Source: Allocoprococcus comes
GTDB lineage: Bacteria; Bacillota; Clostridia; Lachnospirales; Lachnospiraceae
Direction: 5' to 3'
Assembly (NCBI RefSeq): GCF_013300725.1
Contig: NZ_JAAIMM010000024.1
Location: 1 to 53,854 of the forward strand
DNA length: 53,854 nucleotides
Positions 1 through 9,497 of this stretch are shown one piece after another. The translations under genes and the position numbers were made by a program. Numbering within the stretch: the stretch's first letter is position 1; the number at the start of each line of letters is the position of its first letter. The notes under the pieces are model-generated. The model was given only the letters and a program-made list of their open reading frames with translations, searched no databases and had not been told where the DNA came from.

Positions 1-75
<75 letters not shown>

Positions 76-128
76 TAACCGTACCGGACATCTTATCTGT
101 CCGGTTAAATTCTTATTCAATTAAAAAC
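76..128 (-). repeat. intergenic hairpin between tRNA-Gln and tRNA-Pro (also at 338-391)
   Basis: Both Pro/Gln spacers contain CCGGACA-TCTTATC-TGTCCGG, a 7-bp stem with a 7-base loop. The two spacers differ by only a few bases. There is no T-tract, so this is more likely a processing signal or a relic of the duplication than a terminator. Confidence 0.6.
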
Positions 129-198
129 TACGGATAGAGGACTCGAACCTCTACTAACAGAGTCAGAGTCTGCTGTGCTGCCATTACACCAATCCGCA
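129..198 (-). tRNA. tRNA-Gln (CTG), copy 1
   Basis: Minus-strand cloverleaf with acceptor TGCGGAT/ATCCGTA, T-arm GGTTCGAGTCC and anticodon stem GCAGA/TCTGT around loop CTCTGAC, giving anticodon CTG (glutamine, CAG). No CCA is encoded. It lies about 53 bases from the neighbouring tRNA-Pro, with a CCGGACA/TGTCCGG hairpin in the spacer. Confidence 0.95.
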
Positions 199-262
199 TC
201 AATCATCTGTTAATATCTGTCCACCAGAATGAACAAAATATTATAAATTTTAGAAAACCAAA

Positions 263-337
<75 letters not shown>

Positions 338-391
338 TAACCGTACCGGACATCTTATCTGTCCGGTTAAGTCCTTATTCAATTAAGGAAC

Positions 392-461
392 TACGGATAG
401 AGGACTCGAACCTCTACTAACAGAGTCAGAGTCTGCTGTGCTGCCATTACACCAATCCGCA
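392..461 (-). tRNA. tRNA-Gln (CTG), copy 2
   Basis: Identical in sequence to the tRNA-Gln at 129-198 (anticodon CTG). It is the promoter-proximal gene of the leftward tRNA set; a promoter is readable at 504-531. Confidence 0.95.
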
Positions 462-503
462 TCATCTGCATGTCCGCCCTGGTTCTCAACAGCGAACAAA
501 TTT

Positions 504-531
504 ATTATAGCAAATCTTTACGGAAATGCAA
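504..531 (-). promoter_or_regulatory. sigma-70-type promoter for the Pro/Gln tRNA set
   Basis: On the minus strand a TTGCAT box (526-531) is followed after 16 bases by TATAAT (504-509), with an extended TGC just before the -10. It sits about 43 bp upstream of the first tRNA-Gln. Confidence 0.65.
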
Positions 532-598
532 GCACTTTTTTACATTTTTTTAAAGAAAGTCATTTTGTGTACTTTTTCTACTTTTTTCTGACATTTTT

Positions 599-1042
599 CT
601 AATGGAACTCTTTTATCATCTGATCATATTCCAGCCAGTCATATCCCTGCCTTTTGTACAGCTTCCAGGCTCTTTCATTTTCCTTCTCGACCTCCAGACG
701 GAATCTTGTGACCCCTTCTTCTTTGTGTTCTTCCATATATCCGAAATACTCACTTCCAAGTCCTTTGGAGCGATACTCTTCCAATATATACAATTCCTCC
801 AGCCAGTATACCATTCCGCCTGCCTCCTGTGAAAAGGTCTTGGCGATCAGTCCATATCCTGCGATCTCACCTTCCCATTCCAGGATAAAAAGCTCTGCAT
901 AGGTATCGCTCTTCATACACTCTTCAAATGTTTTTTCCAGATATGAATCCGGAACCGGATGATCCACTGCTGGCATCCGGTAAAAATCATGTGCCATTTT
1001 TATGTAAAATTCTTTATCTTCCGCTTTTATCTTTCTTATCAT
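599..1042 (-). CDS. GNAT family N-acetyltransferase
   Basis: This 147-residue protein is the normal size for a single-domain GCN5-related acetyltransferase, an enzyme that moves acetyl from acetyl-CoA to an amine. The pyrophosphate-binding signature is at residues 91-96 (RSKGLG, matching R/Q-x-x-G-x-G/A). It is followed by the C-terminal helix motif ENERAWKLYKRQGY at about 121-134, typical of this superfamily. The ATG at 1042 is preceded by AAAGGAG. The gene lies downstream of eno but a hairpin separates them, so it is probably transcribed on its own. The acceptor substrate cannot be inferred. Confidence 0.85.
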   Translation of the reverse strand: MIRKIKAEDKEFYIKMAHDFYRMPAVDHPVPDSYLEKTFEECMKSDTYAELFILEWEGEIAGYGLIAKTFSQEAGGMVYWLEELYILEEYRSKGLGSEYFGYMEEHKEEGVTRFRLEVEKENERAWKLYKRQGYDWLEYDQMIKEFH

Positions 1043-1071
1043 TTTCCGGTTCTCCTTTTATTATCCTCACG

Positions 1072-1113
1072 AAAAGAGGTCACTCCCTGTTCGCTTAGAA
1101 AGTGATCTCTTTT
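1072..1113 (-). terminator. terminator after eno
   Basis: AAAAGAGGTCACT and AGTGATCTCTTTT form a 13-bp stem (one mismatch) in the 153-bp gap between the eno stop and the GNAT start. A short T-run on the minus strand fits rho-independent termination of eno. Confidence 0.6.
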
Positions 1114-1195
1114 CCCATTCTTATACTCTGCATGATATCATGCACTGCTTTCATTTTCAATACCTCCTGCCCGGAGGCGGAATTTTCCGGAAATC

Positions 1196-2551
<1,356 letters not shown>

Positions 2552-2614
2552 TCATGCACGAAAATCCCCGTATTTTCGTATCATCGTATACATTGCGAAA
2601 ATGCTCTAAAACGG

Positions 2615-2643
2615 TTGACTTCATACATTTTCGGCGTTACAAT
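2615..2643 (+). promoter_or_regulatory. promoter of yitT
   Basis: TTGACT at 2615-2620 and TACAAT at 2638-2643 are separated by exactly 17 bases, a near-consensus sigma-70/sigma-A promoter. Transcription would start near 2650. This excludes the upstream in-frame ATG at 2554 as a start and supports the ATG at 2722. Confidence 0.8.
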
Positions 2644-2721
2644 ACCAACGGAAATCGGGTGATATTTTTTCAGTATTTCATCCGTTTTCTGAAACTTTAT
2701 GAATCAATCGGGGAATATAAA

Positions 2722-3564
2722 ATGAGAGAAAAAATCAAAAATTTTATTGCAATGAGCGGAGCAACTCTGCTGATCGCAGTAGGGACTTATTTTTTTAAGT
2801 TTCCGAACAACTTCACATTTGGCGGAATCACCGGTCTTGCCGTACTGATTGCCAAAACCGGACTTATTTCTGCTGCCGACTTTTCATTCGTTGCCAACAT
2901 GTCACTTCTGATTCTTGGCGCATTGATTCTCGGCAAAAAATTCGTTGCAAAGACAGCCTACTGCAGCGTCCTGCTTTCTGTTGCGCTTTCTTTATTTGAA
3001 CGAATCTTTCCAATGAACCAGCCATTTACCAATCAGCCTATGCTTGAGGTAATGTTTGCGATTGCACTCCCGGCACTCGGTTCTGCAATCCTCTTCAATA
3101 TCGGATCTTCCAGTGGCGGTACAGATATTATTGCCATGATCCTGAAGAAATTTACAAGTGTTGACATCGGACGTGCACTGGTTTGCTCCGACGTTGCGAT
3201 CACCGTTGCAGGTTTCTTTATCTTCGACGTAAAAACAGGACTTTATTCCTGTTTCGGACTGATCATCCGTTCCTTCCTTGTAGACAGCTTTATCGAAAGT
3301 CTGAACCTTTCCAAATATTTCAACGTTGTCTGCAGTAACCCGGAACCGATCTGTGATTATATCGGCCACTCACTCGGTCGAGGCGCCACAATCTGTGAAG
3401 CACACGGAGCCTTTACCGGTGAACAGAAATACATTATTTTCACAGCGCTGAACCGTCAGCAGGCAATCAAACTCCGTAACTTTATCAAGGCAAATGATCC
3501 TTCTTCCTTTATTCTGATTTCCAACACCAGCGAGATCATCGGAAAAGGATTCCATAGCATTTAA
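2722..3564 (+). CDS. YitT family membrane protein (first copy)
   Basis: A 280-residue integral membrane protein of the YitT/DUF161 family. The N-terminal 170 residues are a run of hydrophobic segments, including the family signature FKFPNNFTFGGITGLAVL and SSGGTDIIAMIL. The last 80 residues form the soluble DUF2179 domain (EAHGAFTGEQKYIIFTAL). The molecular role of YitT proteins is not established. The frame stays open upstream to an ATG at 2554, but the promoter at 2615-2643 lies inside that extension, so the ATG at 2722, preceded by GGGGA, is chosen. A second YitT paralogue lies at 23630-24505. Confidence 0.9.
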   Translation: MREKIKNFIAMSGATLLIAVGTYFFKFPNNFTFGGITGLAVLIAKTGLISAADFSFVANMSLLILGALILGKKFVAKTAYCSVLLSVALSLFERIFPMNQPFTNQPMLEVMFAIALPALGSAILFNIGSSSGGTDIIAMILKKFTSVDIGRALVCSDVAITVAGFFIFDVKTGLYSCFGLIIRSFLVDSFIESLNLSKYFNVVCSNPEPICDYIGHSLGRGATICEAHGAFTGEQKYIIFTALNRQQAIKLRNFIKANDPSSFILISNTSEIIGKGFHSI

Positions 3565-3604
3565 AAGATTGTTATTTTTAAGACAATTTCCGCACTCTGT
3601 ATGC

Positions 3605-3633
3605 TATGCACCTTCCCTCAGATATGCTATAAT
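3605..3633 (+). promoter_or_regulatory. extended -10 promoter of the alarmone synthetase gene
   Basis: TGCTATAAT at 3625-3633 is a perfect extended -10 element. The -35 position (TATGCA) is poor, as is common for extended -10 promoters. It lies 35 bp upstream of the start codon. Confidence 0.65.
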
Positions 3634-3667
3634 AATATAAGCAACCAGAATAAAAAGGAGTAATCAT

Positions 3668-4381
3668 ATGGAGACACAACTTAACTTGATTCCGGCTTCT
3701 GAGCATCCGACTGCGCTGGAATCACAGTGGTTAAATGCGATTAGTCCGGCTGATTTTATCAATAATAATAAGAACTTTGATGTTCTGATGATGAAGTATC
3801 GCTGTGCGATCCGCGAGATCCAGACAAAGCTTGAAGTCCTTGATGATGAGTTTTCAGCAGTAAACAAACGCAATCCAATCTCATCTATCAAATCCCGTGT
3901 AAAAAGTCCTGCCAGCATCTATGAAAAGCTGCGCAGACGTGACTTGCCATTTACAGAGGAAAGTATTGTCAGGAATTTGGACGATGTCGCCGGAATCCGG
4001 GTGATCTGCCCGTTTATCAGTGACATTTATGCAATTGCCAACCTGATCACTTCACAGGATGACATTACCGTTCTTAAAATCAAAGACTACATAAAAACAC
4101 CAAAGTCAAACGGTTATCGAAGCTATCATATGATCGTTGAGATCCCCGTTTTCTTTACAGAAGGGAAAGCTCCAATGCGCGCCGAAATCCAGATCCGCAC
4201 GATCGGAATGGATTTTTGGGCAAGTGTAGATCATCAGCTTCGTTACAAAAAAACAATCGGTGCTGACAAAGACATCGAGGCTATCGAAGCTGAACTTTTG
4301 AAATGTGCACAAACTGTAAGCGAGACGGACTGCCACATGGAAGAGATCAAAGACATGATCGGCGACTTTGAAAAAATCTAA
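3668..4381 (+). CDS. small alarmone synthetase, RelA/SpoT synthetase domain only
   Basis: This 237-residue protein carries only the (p)ppGpp synthetase fold, so it belongs to the RelP/RelQ class (YwaC/YjbM) that transfers pyrophosphate from ATP to GDP/GTP. Visible motifs are SIKSRVKSPASIYEKL (substrate-binding), LDDVAGIRVICPF, SNGYRSYHMIV, and EIQIRTIGMDFWASVDHQL carrying the synthetase glutamate and aromatic residues. There is no HD hydrolase, TGS or ACT domain. The ATG at 3668 follows AAAAAGGAG. An HD-type hydrolase-like gene lies 1.1 kb downstream on the other strand, with asparaginase between. I cannot separate RelP from RelQ by eye. Confidence 0.9.
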   Translation: METQLNLIPASEHPTALESQWLNAISPADFINNNKNFDVLMMKYRCAIREIQTKLEVLDDEFSAVNKRNPISSIKSRVKSPASIYEKLRRRDLPFTEESIVRNLDDVAGIRVICPFISDIYAIANLITSQDDITVLKIKDYIKTPKSNGYRSYHMIVEIPVFFTEGKAPMRAEIQIRTIGMDFWASVDHQLRYKKTIGADKDIEAIEAELLKCAQTVSETDCHMEEIKDMIGDFEKI

Positions 4382-4401
4382 CCGGATAAAATTAAATATT
4401 C

Positions 4402-4445
4402 AAAAAGAGGAAGGTGTTCCATTCATCCGGAACCCTTCCTCTTTT
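4402..4445. terminator. bidirectional terminator between alarmone synthetase and asparaginase genes
   Basis: AAAAGAGGAAGG-GTTCC / GGAAC-CCTTCCTCTTTT form a strong stem with an 8-base loop, with A- and T-runs on both flanks. It lies between two convergent genes and should stop transcription from both sides. Confidence 0.85.
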
Positions 4446-4458
4446 ATTTGCACCTGCT

Positions 4459-5460
4459 TTATCCTCTCTTTGTAAAAAGAATATCGTGATTGATCTGCGT
4501 GTAGAATGCTTTCTGCATATCCTGTTCTTCTCTTCCCATCAGCCACATCAGCTTTGTGATCACTGCTTCCAGCGTCATATCATAGGCTTCGATCATATTG
4601 AAATCCTGCTTAACTTTTTTCCCGACTTCATAGACCGTCATATTACTTCCCTCATTGGCAACCTGTGTTGTCATTACGACAAATTTGCCCTTACCTGACC
4701 ATTTTTCCATCTCCTGATAGAATTCCTGAACAAGCGTCTGCGGAATACCACCTACGCCAAAGCTTTCAATTACCAGGCAGTCATAGTGTTCAAACAGATA
4801 GGACAGAATATCCGGCTTCATTCCCGGAATCAGCTTTAGTACATATACACTGTCCTTCATATCATAATAAAACTTAACTGCATGGCGGCACGGGATCTCC
4901 GGAATATACCGGACCAGGATACCATCCTGAATAACTGCAAGATACGGAAAATTGATACTCGAAAATGCATTATAACTCTTTGCATGCTCTTTCTTTGCAC
5001 GTGTTCCGACAATTACCTTTCCGTCAAATACAAGGTTGACACCCTGGGAATCATCATCCGCCGCATAAATAAAGCTGTCCAGCAGATTTGTCTTCGCATC
5101 TGTCACATCCATATTGATCGGCTTCTGCGCTCCTGTAATAACAATCGGCTTGGCTGAATTCTGTATCATATAAGAAAGTGCCGCCGCTGTATATGCAAGC
5201 GTATCCGTACCGTGGCAGATTACAAACCCATCATAATATGCATAATTGTCTTCCACTGCTTTTACCATCATTTTCCAGTGTTCCGGTGTTACATTCGTGC
5301 TGTCAAGATTACACACCTGCTTTGTCTGAACCTCACATACATTTTTTACAGCCGGAATATAAGATAAAATATCCTCCGGTGTCAGTCCCGGTGCCAGTCC
5401 ATCCTTTGTCTGACGGGATGCGATCGTCCCACCTGTACCTAACATCAAAATCTTCTTCAT
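4459..5460 (-). CDS. ansA: L-asparaginase, type I (cytoplasmic)
   Basis: The product hydrolyses L-asparagine to aspartate and ammonia. It has 333 residues with no signal peptide, the length and localisation of type I enzymes. The nucleophile motif GTGGTIAS is at residues 8-15 (catalytic Thr 12), and the second threonine-containing motif HGTDTLAY is at 83-90, followed by ITGAQKP. The C-terminal domain is complete. Its ATG at 5460 sits 29 bp from the stop of the upstream HD-domain gene, so the two are probably one transcript. Glutaminase side activity cannot be judged. Confidence 0.93.
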   Translation of the reverse strand: MKKILMLGTGGTIASRQTKDGLAPGLTPEDILSYIPAVKNVCEVQTKQVCNLDSTNVTPEHWKMMVKAVEDNYAYYDGFVICHGTDTLAYTAAALSYMIQNSAKPIVITGAQKPINMDVTDAKTNLLDSFIYAADDDSQGVNLVFDGKVIVGTRAKKEHAKSYNAFSSINFPYLAVIQDGILVRYIPEIPCRHAVKFYYDMKDSVYVLKLIPGMKPDILSYLFEHYDCLVIESFGVGGIPQTLVQEFYQEMEKWSGKGKFVVMTTQVANEGSNMTVYEVGKKVKQDFNMIEAYDMTLEAVITKLMWLMGREEQDMQKAFYTQINHDILFTKRG

Positions 5461-5489
5461 CTCTGATTGTCCTCTCTTCTACCTCATTA

Positions 5490-6026
5490 TTATCCAAAAT
5501 TTTTGTCAATCAGACTACAGTATTCTGCAAATGCTTCCGTCTCTGCAAATGCTTCCCGTAATGCTTCTCTGACACCTTTATAATACCATCCGATCGTTGC
5601 TTTGTCTTTCATCCGGAATCTGTTCCACAATTCCTCTCCACATACAGGATAATCCCGATCAATATCCCGCATATTCGACAGCTTGTCCGCAAGTCCGATC
5701 ATCTGAACCTCAATTGGTGCTGTCTTAAGCCTTTCTATGGTTGCACTTTTTCTTTCCATCCAGGTCTTGGATTTATCTTCGCTTTCCTGTGATACGATTC
5801 CTGCAACTCTTGCTGAAAACATCGCTTTCAACACATTTGCATCCACACCCTCACAGTCCTCGATCGTATCATGCAGAATCGCTGCACTGATGATCTCCTC
5901 ATCCTGTGTCATCGTGGATACTATCTTTCCTACTTCCATCGGATGTACAATATACGGTCTGTCGGTCCCCTTCCGATACTGACCTTCATGTACTTTGGTG
6001 GCAAAATCAATGGCTTCCTGTACCAT
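5490..6026 (-). CDS. HD domain protein, small alarmone hydrolase-like (MESH1/SpoT hydrolase fold)
   Basis: This 178-residue HD-superfamily protein resembles the ppGpp 3'-pyrophosphohydrolase domain of SpoT and the stand-alone MESH1/SAH proteins. Metal-binding candidates are H28 in YIVHP, H52-D53 in AAILHDTIEDC and D114 in LADKLSNMRD. The length is right for a single-domain hydrolase. The frame opens further upstream, but the ATG at 6026 has GAGGAGG six bases before it and is preferred. It is upstream of ansA with a 29-bp gap. A small alarmone synthetase lies just beyond ansA, so opposing ppGpp functions are close together. Activity on ppGpp is inferred from the fold only. Confidence 0.75.
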   Translation of the reverse strand: MVQEAIDFATKVHEGQYRKGTDRPYIVHPMEVGKIVSTMTQDEEIISAAILHDTIEDCEGVDANVLKAMFSARVAGIVSQESEDKSKTWMERKSATIERLKTAPIEVQMIGLADKLSNMRDIDRDYPVCGEELWNRFRMKDKATIGWYYKGVREALREAFAETEAFAEYCSLIDKNFG

Positions 6027-6084
6027 GTTTTTCCTCCTCGCATCTGTATGACATTTTTTCAATACTTATCATAACACCAGCGTC

Positions 6085-6113
6085 TTTAAATCACAAGAAA
6101 ATCAGTGTATAAT
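6085..6113 (+). promoter_or_regulatory. probable promoter of the SDR gene
   Basis: A perfect TATAAT at 6108-6113 is preceded after 17 bases by TTTAAA (6085-6090), a weak -35. It points toward the SDR gene at 6184. Confidence 0.5.
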
Positions 6114-6183
6114 ATTGTCTGATTATGTAGAAAAAAACAACTGTAAAGTAATACTTATAAATAGCAAAAAGGAGTTTTTATAA

Positions 6184-6918
6184 ATGAACAGAAAACAGAT
6201 TCTTGTCACCGGCGCTTCCCGTGGAATCGGAAAAGCCTGCGCTATCCACTTTGCAAAAGAAGGATGGCATGTATTTTTAAACTGCCGCAAATCCATCAGT
6301 GAGTTGCAGGATACTGCTGATTTTATCACAAAGAAAACCTCCGGTTCCTGCGAAATCCTTCCAGGAGATGTAGGTGTTCCATCCGAAGTCAGACGTATCT
6401 TTGACCAGATTGAAATGTCCGGCTCCGGTCTTGACGTACTCATCAACAATGCCGGAATCGCATGGATGGGACTTCTGACGGATATGAGCGTTGAAGAATG
6501 GAACCGAATGATCTCCACAAATCTTTCTTCCGCATTTTACTGCTGCCGCGCAGCACTTCCTTACATGATCCATCAGAAAGCCGGACGTATCATCAATATT
6601 TCTTCGATGTGGGGAACTGTCGGTGCTTCCTGTGAAGTCGCTTATTCTGCCGCCAAATCCGGTCTGAACGGTCTTACCCGCGCACTTGCAAAGGAACTTG
6701 CTCCAAGCAATATCCAGGTCAATGCGATCGCCTGTGGTGTCATTGATACCGTAATGAACGATCTTCTGGATGCGGAAGAAAAAGCTGCACTCGCAGAAGA
6801 AATCCCTGCCGGACGTTTCGGGACACCGGAAGAAGTTGCGCTTCTCGCATGGCAGCTTGCAAATGCCCCTGCCTATCTTACCGGGCAGATCCTGGGCATG
6901 GACGGAGGATATATCTAA
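6184..6918 (+). CDS. short-chain dehydrogenase/reductase, FabG-like
   Basis: A 244-residue classical SDR that uses NAD(P)H in a Rossmann fold. The dinucleotide motif TGASRGIG is at 9-16, NNAG at 88-91, and the catalytic Ser (ISS at 139-141), Tyr154 and Lys158 (YSAAK) are all present. The C-terminus LTGQILGMDGGYI is that of 3-oxoacyl-ACP reductases. There are no fatty-acid genes nearby, so this is probably a FabG paralogue with an unassigned substrate, not the core FAS II enzyme. The start follows AAAAAGGAG. It converges on the next gene with a 3-bp gap between stops and no clear terminator between them. Confidence 0.88.
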   Translation: MNRKQILVTGASRGIGKACAIHFAKEGWHVFLNCRKSISELQDTADFITKKTSGSCEILPGDVGVPSEVRRIFDQIEMSGSGLDVLINNAGIAWMGLLTDMSVEEWNRMISTNLSSAFYCCRAALPYMIHQKAGRIINISSMWGTVGASCEVAYSAAKSGLNGLTRALAKELAPSNIQVNAIACGVIDTVMNDLLDAEEKAALAEEIPAGRFGTPEEVALLAWQLANAPAYLTGQILGMDGGYI

Positions 6919-6921
6919 CTC

Positions 6922-7677
6922 CTACTCCCAGATCTTGTCCCACTTCGCGTAAAGTGTAATACTGGATGCCGGGTATCTTTCGGATTCCCGGTTTTCCAGA
7001 AGCTTTGTCTGCTCCGTATATTTCTCATTCAGCTCATCTTCAAGTGTCCCATACTGCTCCTGTTTTGCAAGCTCTGCCAGTTCTTTTTCCTGCACAACTC
7101 CGTCATCAGTCCACGTATACCAGCCTTCAAATCGATATCCGTCTTTCACTGCCGTTGGCATACATCCTTCACTTAACCGGAGGCTCTGCCCATACACAGT
7201 ATAATCTGCCGCAAATTTTCTTTTGTTCTTTCCTTTATTCTGCCCGGCTTCAAGCTCTTCACCATTTCCCCTTGTCGCAAACAGCCTTCTTCCTCCTGCT
7301 GTTGCCGTACCGTAATTCTCAATCTCACCACCTGCAGCGTCATAATAAATAACCGTATAAGGTGCCCAGACATATGCCGTACCAAACTTTTCTGTCTCTG
7401 GTCCTGTCCCGTTTCTGTCAAACCGGAATCCGTAATGGTATTCTTTTCCCTCATAAAAATAAGTGAAAAATCCTGGTATTCCTGCCGGGATCCCAACCTC
7501 CTGATTTACCGACTTGTGAAAATCAAACCGGATCAGCTCTGCTCCATCCGGTGTCTCTCCATCATCTGCGTAAACCGATATTCCTGCACTATTGCACGCC
7601 CAGACGATCACTCCACCAAGCATCACCGGCAGCAGATACCGACCTATCATCATCCAGATACTTCCAATCCGTCCCAT
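6922..7677 (-). CDS. secreted protein with one InlB B-repeat (Listeria-Bacteroides repeat)
   Basis: A 251-residue protein. The first 38 residues form a signal peptide (hydrophobic stretch YLLPVMLGGVIVWAC ending near SVYA). The C-terminal 75 residues hold an InlB-B/Flg_new-type repeat: YRFEGWYTW at the front and ITLYAKW at the end, with a charged helical insertion between. Such repeats are common in Lachnospiraceae surface proteins. No LPXTG sorting signal, transmembrane anchor or enzymatic domain is visible, so it is probably released or held non-covalently. GAGGAGG precedes the ATG. Function unknown. Confidence 0.75.
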   Translation of the reverse strand: MGRIGSIWMMIGRYLLPVMLGGVIVWACNSAGISVYADDGETPDGAELIRFDFHKSVNQEVGIPAGIPGFFTYFYEGKEYHYGFRFDRNGTGPETEKFGTAYVWAPYTVIYYDAAGGEIENYGTATAGGRRLFATRGNGEELEAGQNKGKNKRKFAADYTVYGQSLRLSEGCMPTAVKDGYRFEGWYTWTDDGVVQEKELAELAKQEQYGTLEDELNEKYTEQTKLLENRESERYPASSITLYAKWDKIWE

Positions 7678-7783
7678 ACATGTCCCTCCTCATCCAAAAA
7701 GCAATAAATACCCATGTATATTTATATGCAGCCAGAATTTTATATATTCCCTCAAACAGGATCCTCCGATAGCCCCGAGCGAA

Positions 7784-7857
7784 AAATTGTAAAAAAATAA
7801 ACTGATCAGATTCCATTGCACAAAAGTGAATCTGATCAGTTTATTTTTTTACAATTT
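7784..7857. terminator. 30-bp perfect hairpin downstream of xth
   Basis: Bases 7784-7813 and 7828-7857 are perfect reverse complements (30 bp) with a 14-base loop. The arms carry A7 and T7 runs and a TGATCA core. The hairpin lies 26 bp past the xth stop and upstream of the InlB-type gene, so it should act as the terminator of the coaBC-to-xth cluster, working in either direction. Confidence 0.85.
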
Positions 7858-7883
7858 GATGTCGCAGCCTGTCGATCTCATCC

Positions 7884-8636
7884 CTACTTCAAATCCAGTT
7901 CCACCGGACAGTGGTCAGACCCAAATACATCCGTCAGAATCTTCGCATCTTCCAGCCTGCTTTCCAGTGCTTTTGATGTACAGAAGTAATCGATACGCCA
8001 ACCTGCATTCTTTTCTCTTGCCTTAAACCGGTAGGACCACCAGGAGTAGATCCCTTCTTTATCCGGGTAGAAATAGCGGTAAGTATCAATGAATCCCGCA
8101 TCCAGAAGTGCTGAGAATTTTGCGCGCTCTTCATCTGTAAATCCGGCATTCTTCCGATTAGTCTTTGGATTCTTCAGATCAATTTCTTTGTGTGCCACAT
8201 TCAAATCTCCGCAGAAGATCACCGGTTTTGTCTCTTCCAGCTTCTTAAGATAAGCAAGAAATGCATCTTCCCAGGTCATACGATAGTCAAGTCTTGCCAG
8301 TTCACTCTGGGAATTCGGTGTATACACGGTAATAAAATAAAAATCCTCAAATTCCAGTGTGATCACGCGCCCTTCCTGATCATGTTCTTCTATCCCAAGT
8401 CCGTAAGTAACTGATAACGGCTCTTCCTTTGTAAAAATTGCAGTCCCTGAGTATCCTTTTTTCACAGCCGAGTTCCAGTACTGATGATATCCCGGCAGAT
8501 CAAGTACAAGCTGCCCTTCCTGCATCTTTGTCTCCTGCAGGCAGAAAATATCCGCATCTGCCTCTTTAAAAAAATCCACAAATCCTTTCTGCACACATGC
8601 ACGGATTCCATTTACATTCCATGAAATAAACTTCAT
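7884..8636 (-). CDS. xth: exodeoxyribonuclease III
   Basis: A 250-residue AP endonuclease/3'-exonuclease of the ExoIII (EEP) family for base-excision repair. Motifs are complete: WNVNGIRA at 6-13, the metal-binding glutamate in CLQETKM near 36, the catalytic TVYTPNSQ region, [21 protein letters not shown], and the C-terminal [10 protein letters not shown] with the catalytic Asp-His. The downstream gap to the terminator is short. truA ends 27 bp upstream, so co-transcription is likely. Confidence 0.96.
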   Translation of the reverse strand: MKFISWNVNGIRACVQKGFVDFFKEADADIFCLQETKMQEGQLVLDLPGYHQYWNSAVKKGYSGTAIFTKEEPLSVTYGLGIEEHDQEGRVITLEFEDFYFITVYTPNSQSELARLDYRMTWEDAFLAYLKKLEETKPVIFCGDLNVAHKEIDLKNPKTNRKNAGFTDEERAKFSALLDAGFIDTYRYFYPDKEGIYSWWSYRFKAREKNAGWRIDYFCTSKALESRLEDAKILTDVFGSDHCPVELDLK

Positions 8637-8663
8637 CTTCTCTTTCCTCCATTTCTTTGGTTT

Positions 8664-9443
8664 TTATTTTTCGCGGATCTTCTGTACCGCTTTTTCAAGC
8701 TCCGCTTCTGTATAAAAAACACGGTCTAAAAACAGTCCCTTCGCAGGTGCCGGAAAACCAGATTTCTTCCGGTCTTTTGCTTTCAAAATCTCCGGTATCT
8801 CTTCCGCTTTTATCTTCCCGGTTCCCACATCCAGAAGTGTTCCGGTAAGTATCCGGACCATATGATATAAAAATCCATCTCCAATCCACGATAACGTAAG
8901 TGTATCCTTTTCATACACGATCCCGACCGCATAAATCGTCCGTACCGTATCTTTGTCCTCTTTCAAATCTGTAAATGCGGAAAAATCATGGGTTCCCACC
9001 AGATACTCTGCTGCTTTTTCCATCGCACCGATATCGACCGGATGCGGAAAATGGAACCGGTATTTCCGATGAAATACTTCCATCTTATCACGCAGATCGA
9101 TCCGATACTCATAGCATTTCCCGACCGCACTCTTTCTTGCATGAAAATCCCGTTTTTCTCTGCTGATATCCAGCACTCTGATATCTTCCGGGAGAAGTTC
9201 ATTTAACTGCTTCTCAAAACTGTCCATATCAATTTCCTGTTCCAGATACAGACTGCACTCCTGCCCTAACGCGTGTACACCACTATCTGTTCTTCCGGAA
9301 CCGCTGACCACCGTCTTTTTCCCTGTAATTTCCGAAATCCGCCGTTCCAGAATTCCCTGTACAGTGAGTTCCGTATTCTCCTGTCTCTGCCATCCACGAT
9401 ACGCCGTTCCATCATAGGCAACTGTTATCCGGTAAGTATTCAT
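8664..9443 (-). CDS. truA: tRNA pseudouridine(38-40) synthase
   Basis: The product isomerises uridines 38-40 in the anticodon stem-loop of tRNAs. With the start at ATG 9443 it has 259 residues and begins NTYRITVAYDGTAYRGWQ, exactly where family members start. The catalytic aspartate is D53 in GRTDSGVHA (50-58), and the C-terminal domain contains GFLYHMVR. A TTG at 9473 would add ten residues and has an AGGG eight bases upstream. The ATG has only AAAAGG directly abutting it, inside a CCTTTTATAAAAGG palindrome, so the true start is uncertain. It follows coaX closely. Confidence 0.92.
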   Translation of the reverse strand: MNTYRITVAYDGTAYRGWQRQENTELTVQGILERRISEITGKKTVVSGSGRTDSGVHALGQECSLYLEQEIDMDSFEKQLNELLPEDIRVLDISREKRDFHARKSAVGKCYEYRIDLRDKMEVFHRKYRFHFPHPVDIGAMEKAAEYLVGTHDFSAFTDLKEDKDTVRTIYAVGIVYEKDTLTLSWIGDGFLYHMVRILTGTLLDVGTGKIKAEEIPEILKAKDRKKSGFPAPAKGLFLDRVFYTEAELEKAVQKIREK

Positions 9444-9497
9444 CCTTTTATAAAAGGGGCGAAAACTCTGCAAGTCCTCGTCCCTGTCACCTTTCTG

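Noticed and set aside
2554-2721. 56-codon N-terminal extension of the first YitT gene
   Set aside because: A near-consensus promoter (2615-2643) lies inside it and the extension lacks family similarity.
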